A stretch of DNA of 64,000 nt from Paramacrobiotus metropolitanus (GCF_019649055.1 NW_026570294.1:62001-126000); one strand, 5' to 3'; counted from the first letter of the stretch, positions 1-10,631 are shown. Made by a program: numbers and translations. The notes: generated by a model not told the origin, from the sequence alone.

Positions 1-2286
1 TGTTTCGGTCTAAGAAACGCTCCAAGCCATTTCCAGCGAATGATGACGGAAGTTCTGGCTGGACTAATTTGGTCGGATGTCTTCGTGTATCTCGACGATG
101 TGGTTTGCGGAACCTCTACATTGGGGGAACACCTCCAACGTCTACGCCAGTTATTCGAACGCTTCAGAGAATACGGCCTTCTGCTGAAGCCTTCGAAGTG
201 TCACTTCATGAAGTCAGAAGTGAGAGTGTTGGGATTTACTGCCACGAACGAAGGGATACGTCCAAACCTGGACAAAGTGGAAGCGGTTATGAAGTTCCCT
301 ACACCTGCAAACCTTAAAGCGACACGGTCGTTCCTTGGTTTGTGTAGTTATTATAGGCGCTTTATAAAAGATTTCTCCAAGTTGGCTGGACCGTTGACCC
401 AACTGACGAAGAAGGACACACCATTCACTTGGGGAGCGGCGCAGGAGGATGCTTTCCAGCAGCTGAAGAAAGCGCTTACGAGTGCTCCGGTATTGGTGCA
501 CTTCAACGCGGATGCTCCGGTTGAGATTCACCCGGATGCTAGTGGATACGCAATTGGCGTAGTGGTCATTCAGAGGGACGGTAAAGGTCATGAGCGAGTT
601 GTCGCTTATGGCAGCCGTCGCCTTATCCCGGCAGAAGTTAACTACACCACCACCGAGAGAGAGCTACTAGCGATAGTGTGGTGCTGCGAAAAATATAGGT
701 ATTATTTGTTGGGGCGCCCGGTGACCGTCTGGTCTGATCACCACAGCCTGTGCTGGCTGTTTAATATACAATCGCCCAACAGCCGGTTGGTGCGATGGGC
801 GTTGCGCCTGCAGGAATATACCTTGGTGATTGTCCACAAGGCTGGCAAGTCCCATGCGGATGGTGACTGCCTTTCCCGATACCCGCCTGCGCTGGATGGA
901 CCAGTGGGACACCAAGCTTTCTCGATGCTGCTCAGCGAGGACAACTTGGACGACATTGCGGGACAAGTGGACGTCAAGGGCGAGCAGGATAAAGATGCGT
1001 TCTGTCAGGATGTTCTACGGAAACTGCCGGAGGATCGAGTGTCAAAGAAGACATTTACGGTCAAGAATGGACTACTTTACAGAATCTGGAAGTCTCATGG
1101 AGAGCTCCTGGAACTGTTGGTAATTCCAAAGAGTCTCCGATTTGAAGTGTTACGGTTTGCGCATGATGACCCGATGGGAGGACATTTGGGTGTGGACCGG
1201 ACATTGGAAAAGATTCGCAAGCGAGTATTTTTTCCGGATTTGGTTGGATTTGTACGCAAGTATGTGGAGTCGTGTGCTGCATGCCAGGCGAGAAATCGGA
1301 TGACCCAGCGGACGCCGGGGTCAGTCCAGAGTTTCTGCCCTGATAGACCGTTCGATATTGTAGCGGCTGACGTGTTAGGTCCGCTCCCACGGTCTAAGAA
1401 TGGGAATAAGTATATCATTGTGGCTACAGATCTGTTCACGAAGTGGGTGGTGGCTAAGGCCATACCTGAACAGACAGCTACGGTAGTTGCAAAGTTTCTT
1501 TTGCACGACATCTTTTTGAAGTACTCTATGCCATATCAGTTACTAACTGATCAAGGTACGCCATTCGTCAATCAGCTCGTCGGAGAGCTGCATCGTTTGT
1601 TGGACATTGGACGTCTAACGACCAGTGGATTCCATCCCCAGTGCAACGGGCAAGTGGAGCGGTATAACCAAACACTTGCCCATATGCTTTCGAAGTACGT
1701 GGATAAAGATCAGAAGACTTGGGACACTCTCCTGCCATACGTCGTTTTTGCTTCCAATACATCAAAGCATGATGTTACCGGATTCTCACCATTTGAAATG
1801 TTGTTCGGGCGCAACCCTACCCTGCCGATGGACGTTGGACTGCCGACAGTGCGAGAACCATTCAACGAGGACATCAAGGAGCGCCTGAAAGAGATACATG
1901 CTGTTGCTTCCGCTCGGATCGAAGCGCAACATAACTACGTGTATGGTAGAGATGACAAAGTGGATGTCACCTATGGAGAAGGAGATACAGTCTTGATTTT
2001 CAATCCAAGTGGTAAACGTGGATTGGCTACAAAGTTGTTGTCACGCTGGTACGGCCCGTACCGGGTGGTTAGACAAACTTCACCAGTGAATTACGAAGTG
2101 GAGTCACAGGGAAAGCGACGCCGCATGAAGTTCGTAGTCCATGTGTCACGAATGAAGGCATATTATGACCGGAACGAACTGTATGAAGACAGTTCGGATG
2201 ACGAAGGGGAAGGATGGATTCCGATAGCACGAAGGAAATCCATGTCTGCCAAGACTTCGACGCCGGATGGAGACGTTAAGGATTAA
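1..2286 (+). CDS. pol: Ty3/gypsy pol polyprotein, 5'-truncated by window edge
   Basis: This is the C-terminal part of a retroelement pol. The frame is open from base 1, so the true start, gag and protease lie outside the window. Visible in order: the reverse transcriptase block FGLRNAP at the edge, then the catalytic YLDD (nt 88–99); an RNase H domain (about nt 500–880) with acidic positions in IHPDASG, TTEREL and WSDHH; the integrase zinc finger with its His pair near nt 1156–1190 and a CxxC near 1273; an integrase core with D (ADVLGP), D (LTDQGT) and E (GQVERYNQ); and a C-terminal GPY module (WYGPYRV, about nt 2047–2064). No frameshift interrupts these 2.3 kb and the catalytic residues are present, so the copy looks recent. 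The reading frame ends at a TAA (2284–2286), and the envelope-like ORF follows in the same frame. Confidence 0.95.
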   Translation, partial: CFGLRNAPSHFQRMMTEVLAGLIWSDVFVYLDDVVCGTSTLGEHLQRLRQLFERFREYGLLLKPSKCHFMKSEVRVLGFTATNEGIRPNLDKVEAVMKFPTPANLKATRSFLGLCSYYRRFIKDFSKLAGPLTQLTKKDTPFTWGAAQEDAFQQLKKALTSAPVLVHFNADAPVEIHPDASGYAIGVVVIQRDGKGHERVVAYGSRRLIPAEVNYTTTERELLAIVWCCEKYRYYLLGRPVTVWSDHHSLCWLFNIQSPNSRLVRWALRLQEYTLVIVHKAGKSHADGDCLSRYPPALDGPVGHQAFSMLLSEDNLDDIAGQVDVKGEQDKDAFCQDVLRKLPEDRVSKKTFTVKNGLLYRIWKSHGELLELLVIPKSLRFEVLRFAHDDPMGGHLGVDRTLEKIRKRVFFPDLVGFVRKYVESCAACQARNRMTQRTPGSVQSFCPDRPFDIVAADVLGPLPRSKNGNKYIIVATDLFTKWVVAKAIPEQTATVVAKFLLHDIFLKYSMPYQLLTDQGTPFVNQLVGELHRLLDIGRLTTSGFHPQCNGQVERYNQTLAHMLSKYVDKDQKTWDTLLPYVVFASNTSKHDVTGFSPFEMLFGRNPTLPMDVGLPTVREPFNEDIKERLKEIHAVASARIEAQHNYVYGRDDKVDVTYGEGDTVLIFNPSGKRGLATKLLSRWYGPYRVVRQTSPVNYEVESQGKRRRMKFVVHVSRMKAYYDRNELYEDSSDDEGEGWIPIARRKSMSAKTSTPDGDVKD

Positions 2287-2325
2287 GCACAGGAATTCGA
2301 GGATAACTACCGTGAGTTAGGATGG

Positions 2326-4731
2326 ATGCCGGATGATGATGGTATATTGGTGCGTTCACCGGAGAAGCCAGTTGTTGCTCGTGAGACCACTGAAAACGAT
2401 TCACGGAGCAAGGACGCACTGGATTTGGAAGCACCGAAGTCGGAGGGCTTTGCCTCTAAGGAGAGGGCAAAGTCAAAGACAGTTGAGCCCGTTTCGGACG
2501 GAGAAGTTGTGGAGCAGCGTCGCTCAGGACGCACGATCAAGGAACCGGATCGTCTGATTAAGTCAGACTGGGCAGATCAGAAGACACGGAAACCTAAGGT
2601 GGGAGACGCTCCTACTAAGGCGGTTAAGAAGAGTCCGCCCTCCACAAAGATTACGAAGAGTGCAACGGAGAAGGATGTCCCGAAGAAGTCAAAGAATACA
2701 GTCAACACTAGCCAGTGGACGGCAAGTGGCGCGATGTTGCCGGGTAGGTATTTTCACCTTGCCCTAGCAGTGGTCAGTTTGTGCTACCTCGTGGTGCCAG
2801 CGGAGGCGATTACCATGAAGGTCTGCGATTGCACAAGACCACAGTTTATGGGTGTCGTCGACTTCGAGGAACTTTTGAAGTGTCCAACGATGCCGCAACG
2901 AATTTCCGGGATACCTATTCAGTTTGATCTGTACATGGAGCGTGATGCGAGCAAAACATTTAGCGGTTACGTCTGTCGTACGTGGGAAGAAGTGTTGACC
3001 ATCGACGAGACAGTAATCTGGACGACGGATACGAAAAGGACAACCCGTCAGCTCATCACCAGTCCACAGGACTGCTGGATGATGGTGCAGACACGACGTT
3101 GTGGAGAAAGTGTTCTGCAGCAACTTGGAAAAGTTTGGATTTATCACACAGAGCCTGTCGGCGCAGGCTCATGGAATTCGCAGAAGAATTTCACAACACG
3201 GAACTGCGAACTTGAAGAGGTTACATTAGAACAGGAATGTGACGGATGCCCTGTTATGTCAATAACGGGAGAGATAGCGAATGGACGGAAAGTTGGATAC
3301 TCTGTTCAAGGAATGCGTACGTATGTCTGGAGCGATCAAGGTGTCGGAACAAAGCCTTGTGACGTTAGCCGTTTTGCTCGGCGTAACGGGACGCTATTTC
3401 AAGATAAGGATAGTATACGTGTTCGCGACAAAGAGCATCAGTTGGATTTTGTCTTGGGCGAACGGGAAACATTATGTGATACGGCTTTGCCGGATGTTTA
3501 TACAGTGATAGGAGAAGCCGGGATGCACATGTATGTACTGGACAGGGATGGTAAACTTTTCGAGGAATTGTCTACGCCTGCCCCTACGAAGATATCGCCC
3601 CGTCGGAAGTCGAAGAAGACTACGAAGTTTCCTACGATCATGGTGAAGAAACGTGGTAAGCCACGTGGGAAGCGAGGATTTGGTACTGCTTCACCGACTG
3701 GATTCTACGACTACAGTAGTCAAGTGCATAATGGATCGAAGCCCGCACCGCCAACAATGAGTCTACAGCAGATAATACCTGCTCACATGCAGTATTTGTC
3801 TGATAATGTCGTGGATCATGAGAATGAGTTAGCGGATGCTGTGAATAATTTGCATTGCCGGTTGAATCGAAACCGCATTGTAGATTTATTTACGCTGTCG
3901 ACAATTTCTGGGATTTTAGCTGCACGAAGCATGGAAATGTTAAACTGTCAGAGTCTACAGGTATTTGGAACAGCTGGCGTAATTCGTCAGTGCCGCCAGT
4001 TGGAGTTGGATTTTTTGGTTGCGAACGATAGCCATTGCGGACCACAGCCGCGCGCCGACGATTGGTCAATATCGCCGGATGGATACTTGCTAGTTCCATA
4101 TCAGCCATGCCTCTGGAAGACAAGCATTGTCAACTTTAATGGGATGCCATTTGAATCTCGTAATGGAGAATGGATTCGTGTGAAACCGACAAGGAAGTTG
4201 GAGCGACACATTTTGGCTTACCATTTTCGACAAAGTGTGGATGTATCTGGAGTACTTCTACAGTCAGCGATGGATAAGGAACATTCGCTCACGTTTTCGC
4301 TTCTTGGACAGTTAGCGGGAACGATGGAACAGCAGGGCATTGGAGATGTTGGAATTTTAGTTGAATCGGCTAGTAAAACCGGCCAGATTCCTGACATAAT
4401 TAATCGTATTGCTTGGCTTAAGAGTTTAGGCGGCAGCATAATCACTGTTGTGATTGTGGTTGTGATTGTGTATGTGTGCATACAGTTTAAGGTACATTTA
4501 TTGATTTTCGGGTGTTTTCGCCGCATAGGAAATCGCGTGCGACCGCGACCGTCTACTATCGTTACGGCGAGTGAACTGACACCACTACGATCTGGAAACA
4601 CAGGACAGGAGGAGTGTGTGAATGGAACAGCTCCACCGGAAGTGCGCATGGCACTGGACACCGGACGGGTAACTTACACACCGCGACCGGATTCTCGGGA
4701 TGGATTCCGCGTCATTGGGAATACGGATTGA
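2326..4731 (+). CDS. env: Envelope-like glycoprotein ORF of the Ty3/gypsy element
   Basis: This is an 801-codon ORF downstream of pol. Residues 1 to about 135 are charged and lysine-rich and include a QRRSGRTIKEPDRL segment of the kind often seen at gypsy pol C-termini, so this part is probably the pol tail. A hydrophobic signal-peptide-like stretch follows at about 137–161, and Met137 is a likelier start for the mature envelope, perhaps from a spliced RNA. The ectodomain is cysteine-rich. A basic furin-type motif RGKR (residues 447–450) precedes a Gly/Phe-rich stretch. One strong transmembrane segment lies at about 704–724, with a roughly 75-residue cytoplasmic tail. These are hallmarks of a retroviral-type surface glycoprotein. 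I do not recognise the fusion-protein class with confidence: a class III (gB-like) or other mononegavirus-derived type is possible. No frameshifts are seen inside the ORF. Confidence 0.75.
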   Translation: MPDDDGILVRSPEKPVVARETTENDSRSKDALDLEAPKSEGFASKERAKSKTVEPVSDGEVVEQRRSGRTIKEPDRLIKSDWADQKTRKPKVGDAPTKAVKKSPPSTKITKSATEKDVPKKSKNTVNTSQWTASGAMLPGRYFHLALAVVSLCYLVVPAEAITMKVCDCTRPQFMGVVDFEELLKCPTMPQRISGIPIQFDLYMERDASKTFSGYVCRTWEEVLTIDETVIWTTDTKRTTRQLITSPQDCWMMVQTRRCGESVLQQLGKVWIYHTEPVGAGSWNSQKNFTTRNCELEEVTLEQECDGCPVMSITGEIANGRKVGYSVQGMRTYVWSDQGVGTKPCDVSRFARRNGTLFQDKDSIRVRDKEHQLDFVLGERETLCDTALPDVYTVIGEAGMHMYVLDRDGKLFEELSTPAPTKISPRRKSKKTTKFPTIMVKKRGKPRGKRGFGTASPTGFYDYSSQVHNGSKPAPPTMSLQQIIPAHMQYLSDNVVDHENELADAVNNLHCRLNRNRIVDLFTLSTISGILAARSMEMLNCQSLQVFGTAGVIRQCRQLELDFLVANDSHCGPQPRADDWSISPDGYLLVPYQPCLWKTSIVNFNGMPFESRNGEWIRVKPTRKLERHILAYHFRQSVDVSGVLLQSAMDKEHSLTFSLLGQLAGTMEQQGIGDVGILVESASKTGQIPDIINRIAWLKSLGGSIITVVIVVVIVYVCIQFKVHLLIFGCFRRIGNRVRPRPSTIVTASELTPLRSGNTGQEECVNGTAPPEVRMALDTGRVTYTPRPDSRDGFRVIGNTD

Positions 4732-4750
4732 TGAGCGAGGACGTCATCTT

Positions 4751-4764
4751 TAAGGAGAGGGCAA
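4751..4764 (+). other. Polypurine tract of the LTR retroelement
   Basis: A purine-rich run (AAGGAGAGGG at 4752–4761, with four more bases) sits immediately before the proposed LTR start. This is the expected position of the plus-strand primer for reverse transcription. The call rests on position and composition. Confidence 0.6.
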
Positions 4765-5370
4765 TGTAACGCCGCGCTTCTCTGTGCACGTGTACTTGTA
4801 TACATACAGTACATATGTGTCCACATAATACCCGGAAGTGGATCGATACCGATTACATATGTGCACCGCATCGATTACGTCTTCAAGGGCGCTATCCCGC
4901 ATATCCGCATATCCGCATGCATATTCCCTTATCTAATTAGGCCTAAGTGCCGATGTGAGAACTGTGTCATTAACCGTCACTTAGTGTGTATGTTGTATAT
5001 GTACTCTGTACATGAGTTACTACCGTCTTAATGGAAACTGGGTGTGTTTGTGCAAGTGTTGGCATTTTATGACTTTCCATTTTATCCTGTGTGTAGAATC
5101 GTGGATTTTCTCTTATAAGTCTAATGCTTTTCTCAGTTGTGAAGTCAGTAGTGTTTTTCTCAAGTTTTGCTTTGGATGTGAGTTTAGCATAATTCAATCT
5201 TTCTTGTTATTTGTTGTGTGAGTAAAGCTACAAAAACACCGTTGTCGCCGCGCTGTCTAAGTGTACACGGTACACTGTAGATAGGATAGTTAGACACAGT
5301 AATCATCGAACGATCTTTATTCTCCCATTTGCCTGCACGGATAAACGTTATCCTGCAGTTAGCAGTTACA
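4765..5370 (+). repeat. 3' LTR of the Ty3/gypsy element
   Basis: The boundary call rests on three points. A polypurine tract ends at 4764. The segment starts with TGTAAC and ends with GTTACA, a perfect 6-bp inverted terminal repeat. The length of 606 bp is normal for a gypsy LTR. No protein-coding ORF is convincing inside it. The 5' LTR is outside the window, so LTR–LTR identity, the primer-binding site and the target-site duplication cannot be checked. The first flanking bases after the LTR are CACAG, which would be the right-hand copy of a 5-bp duplication. Confidence 0.7.
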
Positions 5371-6503
5371 CACAGTATCCACCACGTGTAAAGTCTTACA
5401 ATTGTATGATGCTGTTCCAGCAGCCCAGTGCACGCTTGCGCTGTGAATGGTGCTGTATAGCATGGATTTGGCAGCAGTGTAAAAAATGGTGCCAACTTGA
5501 GTCGACGATACAGTAATGCAAGGGGATACAATTGCCCTGCCCAGAAGAACGGTAGAAACGATGTAAATATTATCTTTGACTGAAAGTGTGAGAGGATGTT
5601 GCGAATTTGCTCATATATTAGCTCATATTAATTATTAGCTGCCGGATTATTATTAATTATTAGCTATCTAAACTGCTGCTCAATTACTGCATGGCTTTAC
5701 GCGCATATCAGCAGCATATGCATCAATTAATTAGTACATGCCCTTTCTATTATTAGAAGAAAAAGAACTTATGTAGCCAATGCTTTTCGTAAATTAAAGC
5801 ATTTAGTTAATCGGTGTAATGACCATAATAACAGTTGCATCACCCTATTAATAATTAGCAGTACTGCAACTTACTGTTCTGTGTTCGGTCTTTTACTATT
5901 CATCCTTAATAAGCAGTTCAGCACCATGCAGTCTAATAACTAAATGCAGAGAGGTGATTTGCAGACGTAAAGTGCAGATCCGACTCTTATGCATATTTGT
6001 ATGCATTAATTAGCGTATAATCATCGTTGCACGCTCATGCCACCCGTTAGATTAAATGTTGTTAACGTGCAACGATAAATTAAATTATTTTTTACAATAA
6101 AGATGTATGAACTTGAGCATTTGTGCTTCTATACAAATATAATTCTTTGTAAAATTGTGAAATAGCACATAATGCAAAACATGTTATGAAGGTTTGAACG
6201 GCAGCATTGTGAAACCTCAATTGCCGGCAAATGTGTGTCGGCTGAAATTGGTTTTTGTGTTTTCGGAAAGCAATATTCCCCCACCGGCAAAGTGCGGCCC
6301 ATTGTTAGGTCAAACCGACAATAAAGTGAAGATAACCAAAGCCTGCTAAAGTCACGTACGGAAGTTGTAAAATTTATAATGCTTCATTCACAAAAATAAA
6401 TTTACTAAAGTTTAAAATAAATTTAAAAATATACAATAATTTTTTTGTATTTTGTAATAATTTTCGTTTACGGATTGGCAGTATTCAACAAAAAATAAAC
6501 AGG
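5371..6503. other. Intergenic, AT-rich, no gene seen
   Basis: This is host DNA flanking the retroelement. It has many short ATTAATTA-type runs and no open frame with coding character. I see no RNA gene. Confidence 0.5.
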
Positions 6504-6660
6504 CATAAAGACGGCTACTAAGTGCCACCCAACTAGGAGGTCTCTGGGAGGGGCGACCGAATGCCAACCATATGGCTGCCGGTCGTAGGACCCTTGAAGG
6601 CATTATAGAGGCGTTCAAGGTGCTGTCATATCTGACAGCAAAAGGGAGCAGACACACACT
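6504..6660 (-). repeat. SINE-like tail fragment
   Basis: Read on the minus strand this segment ends in AGCCGTCTTTATG, the same 13-base end found in the tRNA-like element near 22375. A shared 3' end with different upstream sequence is typical of SINE families. No pol III boxes were found here, so it would be a 5'-truncated or diverged member. The 5' limit is approximate. Confidence 0.35.
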
Positions 6661-7270
6661 TTATTGTGAACAATGTGAACAATGTTAACAATAAAGGGAA
6701 GAAATGCCCCAAAACAGACAGCTAACCAACAACAAAAACCGCAAAGTCTATTCGGCCAGGATAGCTGGCGCACTGCGTCGATGCTGGAAAGTGGAAACGA
6801 CGATGCGGCATCACGCTGCGTAACAGCTGTGCCTTATAGCGCTGTGTGAACGCTCGTGCGCAAAAGGCTCCGCCCATGACGAGTGCAGCAGCTGCCGATT
6901 GGCCAGCGCAGACAAAGTATGCGATGGGTAAGCGCGCAGTATAAGCGGCACAAGTGGCGTGGCCACCTGCGTGCGGGCGACAGAGCAAGCCAAGGGAGGC
7001 GCCAGCCGCCACGAGTGTGCGATCTTGACATGCCTCTGGGCGGGAGTGGATCCAGTGTTGTATGAGGGCTTTTCGGTCGGTGATGGGTAAAAGAGTAAAA
7101 GTGCTTTGACAGGCTCAAATTAAACATAAATGCTAAATAAAACAGCAATATTCTGGTTAGGAAGTCTAGAAAGGAAGTCTAGAAAGACCAGTTATGGTAA
7201 AAACCAGGCAAATTGTAATTATTACGACTAGGTGTGCTCCACAGGGCAAGTTGTCCACAGGGGTTCCTAG
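6661..7270. other. Intergenic, no gene seen
   Basis: The block is GC-richer around 6760–7060. Overlapping short ORFs occur on both strands, but none shows a recognisable domain. A 13-bp direct duplication of GGAAGTCTAGAAA lies near 7158–7185. Confidence 0.4.
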
Positions 7271-9930
7271 TCAACGGTCCATTGATTCCGTTAGGATTGG
7301 TCTGGTCTTATGGATCCGGAGCGACGGTTTCCAGAGATGTCCACTGTGTCCAGTGAAATAATTCAGCTGCGCAATGTATGGGAGGCACTGTCGCTTTCGC
7401 GAGGACAATTTGTCCTCTTCCTGGTCTGGGTATGGTGGACCGGTCCGGTAGGGTGGCCCATATTTGGTCTCTGACATGCACTGGCGGGATTGGGAGGTCC
7501 TGTGGGGCAATCCTTCCATGTGGCCAAGCACCATAAAGCCGGCTTAGCTGTATGGTACCTGATCAGGCCATGTGGTTCAGGTAGGAGTGGTGCTCCTGTT
7601 GAATCTGTCGTTGGACAGGCCAGGTTACGTTTGTCCAGGTGCGCCCATTGCAGGCAATACGCCTGGCAAGCCAATGTTGCCGGCTGGCCCAAACTGTTGT
7701 CGGATCAAAGTTGTTGGCGAGCCAAAGTTATTGGTGTCAGGATGCGCCAATATTAAGAACCCGTAAAGTCTATTCTGGTCGTCTCGAAGGCCGTAGGCTC
7801 CTAGTAAGCTTCCTGGTTGCGCGACGTCCCTGAGAATTTAGCCATGAGGTAAACGTTGGTCGGGACCACGTAGTGGCCTGAACCCAAACGTTGGCTGGTC
7901 GACCCGAAAGCATCGGATTGGCCAGGCCACTACTTCGTGGTTTAGACCTACCCGTAGGGCGGTCCAAAGTACGTCCAAGATCGGTGTTCTAGGTCCAAAA
8001 GCCTTCAAACTGCTTTTAGGTCGTGAAGGCATCTGCTGATGATTGGACGTCCAAGTTGTGGACGTCTGGGACTCTTGTGTGGGTGTTGTGTTGTGTTTGG
8101 AACTCTCGGGTTGACCTGCGGGTACGGGCATTCTGATTTGGACCGACCCGTAGGGTAATCCAGAGCCCGTCCGGATTGGCCCTGAGTTTAAGACTCGCTG
8201 AGTCGATTTTGAGATCATCTTAGCGGCGGTTTGCCGCAAGAGAGTTGCAGTGACGGTCCTGTGTTTAAGGCAATCTGGCAGGCCTATGCTATAAGCGCCG
8301 TGTTAACTTCAGAATGTCTCGGCGACGGTTGGCCGCGAGGAACATGAATAGTAAAAGTTCAACTGCTTGACAGGTCTGGTCCAGTTCAGAGTAAGATTCA
8401 TCTGGCTCACGTTTGGACGTTTCTGGTCCTTAGGGGAATAGAGTGGAGGCGACAGGGCCCCTCTTTGGGCCGGTACGCAAGTTTCACGTCTAGATGATTC
8501 TGGTTCTACAGTGTAAACATTTTGATGTATATGGTCCAGTTCAGGATTCAGTAAGGACAACGCGGTTTACCTGAGCCCATCGGGCTTTTTGTCTTTAAGT
8601 TCCCCTACCGTTCTGGTCCGAGCACGTTGTTTCTCGTTCTTCGGCTTCAGACTGGTTCTTCTGATCAAGTTTGGTTTCAAGTCACGAATGGGGTTTTGGT
8701 CTTCCAGAAAACGTTGCAGTTCAGCCTCTTAGGTTCTAGAATGCTGGTCAGTTCCTGTTGCCTCTGCAACGGGTAAGCCCATGTTCTCAACGATCCCAAA
8801 AGTCCTTACCAGCTACAGGGCAACCCAAACCTGCGCCCAATAAAGGTCTCCTTTAGAGGAGTTGTTCATTTCTAGGCACCCGGTTCCGTTTGGCCGGTAC
8901 TCTGGTATCGGGATAGACTTTGCCATCCCGTAAGCCAGTGCTTTTGCGGTATGGTAATACTGGTTTCTTTCTGCATCATGGACTCCCGTTGCTGTGACGA
9001 GGGGCGGGCTATCTTTGCGGGCTGTGGGCTTGGACGTCGGGTGATCTCTCCGGTTTATCCGAGCTTTAGTGCCTGCACTGCCCGATGCCTCTGGTGTCGG
9101 AATAGTCTGCACCTCGGCATGGGTGATTTTGGAGCCTGATGAGTGGAACCTTCACCAACGCTGCTATTCATGGGGGTGCATTTCACCGACGGCTCTACGG
9201 GACCGTTGGTCTGTAAGGGGTCGTAACCTGTGCTCCGTCTTACTGGACAGGTAGCTAATCTATCGAAGCGCGCACGTGCACATGGTTTCGCTGAGGCAGC
9301 AGTGGTTGCTGCCGGAGTTTAGTCATTTTTCCTAAGCCCATGGGAAAAGTCGATCTGGTCCGCATCCTTAGCGGACGATCCACCTGGATTTCTACAGACG
9401 GATCCTACCGTGCCTTTGGCGGTGCGTCCATCTGTTCTACATACGGCGGACGGTTCAGGAAGCACTCTTGCATCCTGAAAGACTGTGGTGCGACGTCTCG
9501 CTTGACCACGAGCTCCGGGTACCGTGGCGCCTTTGGTGACGCTCACGGGTCCGGAAGGCTTGTCGGCGTTATTGCCGTCAGACGATCGGTGTCCGGCCAC
9601 TGTCGTCCGCATCAGGTACGACTGGTGAGATTCGCCGTTGGCGCGTCACCAGGGTTGGCCAAGCTGGGCCAAGTGGCTTGGGCTCGGGCCCACAGAGACC
9701 GGCGAGTTGGACGGTATGTCCGTCGCCTGCAGTTTGATGGATTCAGGAAGGATTGGCGCACAGCATCTCTGGGCGTTGGTCCTGCCCATCTTGTAGAGAA
9801 GGTTTTGGCTGGTGGTTGGTATCACCCGGGCCGCAGCCATGTGGACTTTGCCAATTGTGACCGGGCTACGGGGAACTTCTCCCATGTTATGGGCGTTCAC
9901 GATCGGATTCTGGAACTTCTTTCTTGAACG
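7271..9930 (-). pseudogene. Possible decayed collagen-like (G-X-Y) sequence
   Basis: This GC-richer block is full of short overlapping ORFs but has no intact gene. On the minus strand about 7620–7695 reads as G-X-Y triplets (GPA GNI GLP GVL PAM GAP GQT), six of seven with Gly first, before a stop. About 7430–7510 gives GLP, then GPP-YRT-GPP-YPD-QEE in one phase, with other residues where collagen has Gly. Elsewhere in the block the signal is no better than chance, because many codons are one step from Gly. I read this as a possible collagen relic and am unsure of it. The longest plus-strand ORF (9340–9927) has no recognisable domain. Confidence 0.25.
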
Positions 9931-10503
9931 CTAGGTCCGGTCTGGATCAGGCCTAGAGTCGGTGATGGATGATGCTAGTTTACAGCTGCGGACTCGGGTG
10001 GTACGTTAGCCTACCTATGGTCTTATAGTACAGTACTAACCAGTGTGACGTCACGATAAATTATTTTAAAATTGGCTGCCTACGACACGAGTAGCGTGCC
10101 GTGAGCAAAAACTCAAAAACACATATGACTCAATACGGGCCAACACTCGCGGTGGTGCAGCATTTCCCGCGTTTGGAGGCGGAGCTGCAGCGGATGCCGT
10201 GGACGCTGTGCTGTGATGCTGGATGTTGCGTGGTAGTCAGCAACGTCAGCTGCAGCAACATACATGTGCCTACTGCAATCTGTCTGCCCTGCATGACAAC
10301 TAACAGACTGATTAATTCAAACAAATTTTTCATCTCAAACATTCCAAATTTGATCACTTTGATCCTTGTGGATAGCTGCTAAAAATTTGCTATTATGACC
10401 ACAAGAGAAAAATATTAATTTCACAACGTGGTAAATAGTATTCCGGCTTTGTTCTGGGTTCGTTCTCCACGCAGAGTTCCGTACAGTTTGACTTTCGTGT
10501 ATG
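9931..10503. other. Intergenic, no gene seen
   Basis: Short ORFs on both strands around 10100–10380 show no domain or conserved motif. Confidence 0.4.
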
Positions 10504-10631
10504 CGTTGGCGTTACGGGTTGATTTACGTCCCTCCGCGACGTAAGGCGCCGTAACCCAACGTCACTGGCTGACGCGTAAAAACTGTCTGCCTTACGCGGA
10601 TCTGTACAACGGCTCAGCCATATGGCTGAGC
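10504..10631. repeat. Cluster of inverted repeats and palindromes
   Basis: Three nested or adjacent dyads lie within 130 bp. The outer arms are 10504–10517 (CGTTGGCGTTACGG) and 10549–10561. Inside is a perfect 7-bp stem, TTACGTC (10524–10530) with GACGTAA (10538–10544). A perfect 20-bp palindrome, GCTCAGCCATATGGCTGAGC, lies at 10612–10631. Such clusters occur at ends of fold-back elements or as protein-binding sites. There is no gene beside it to assign a role. Confidence 0.6.

Noticed and set aside
4970-5531. Short minus-strand ORFs within and beside the LTR
   Set aside because: No coding features; they overlap the LTR ends predicted from the inverted TGTAAC/GTTACA repeats.
6722-7148. Overlapping minus-strand ORFs rich in Arg and Ala
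   Set aside because: Explained by local GC content. Three frames are open at once and none shows a domain.
9340-9927. 195-codon plus-strand ORF with a TDGS motif reminiscent of RNase H
   Set aside because: Only the short motif fits. The other acidic residues and the fold are absent, and the ORF lies in the GC-richer decayed block where long open frames occur on both strands.
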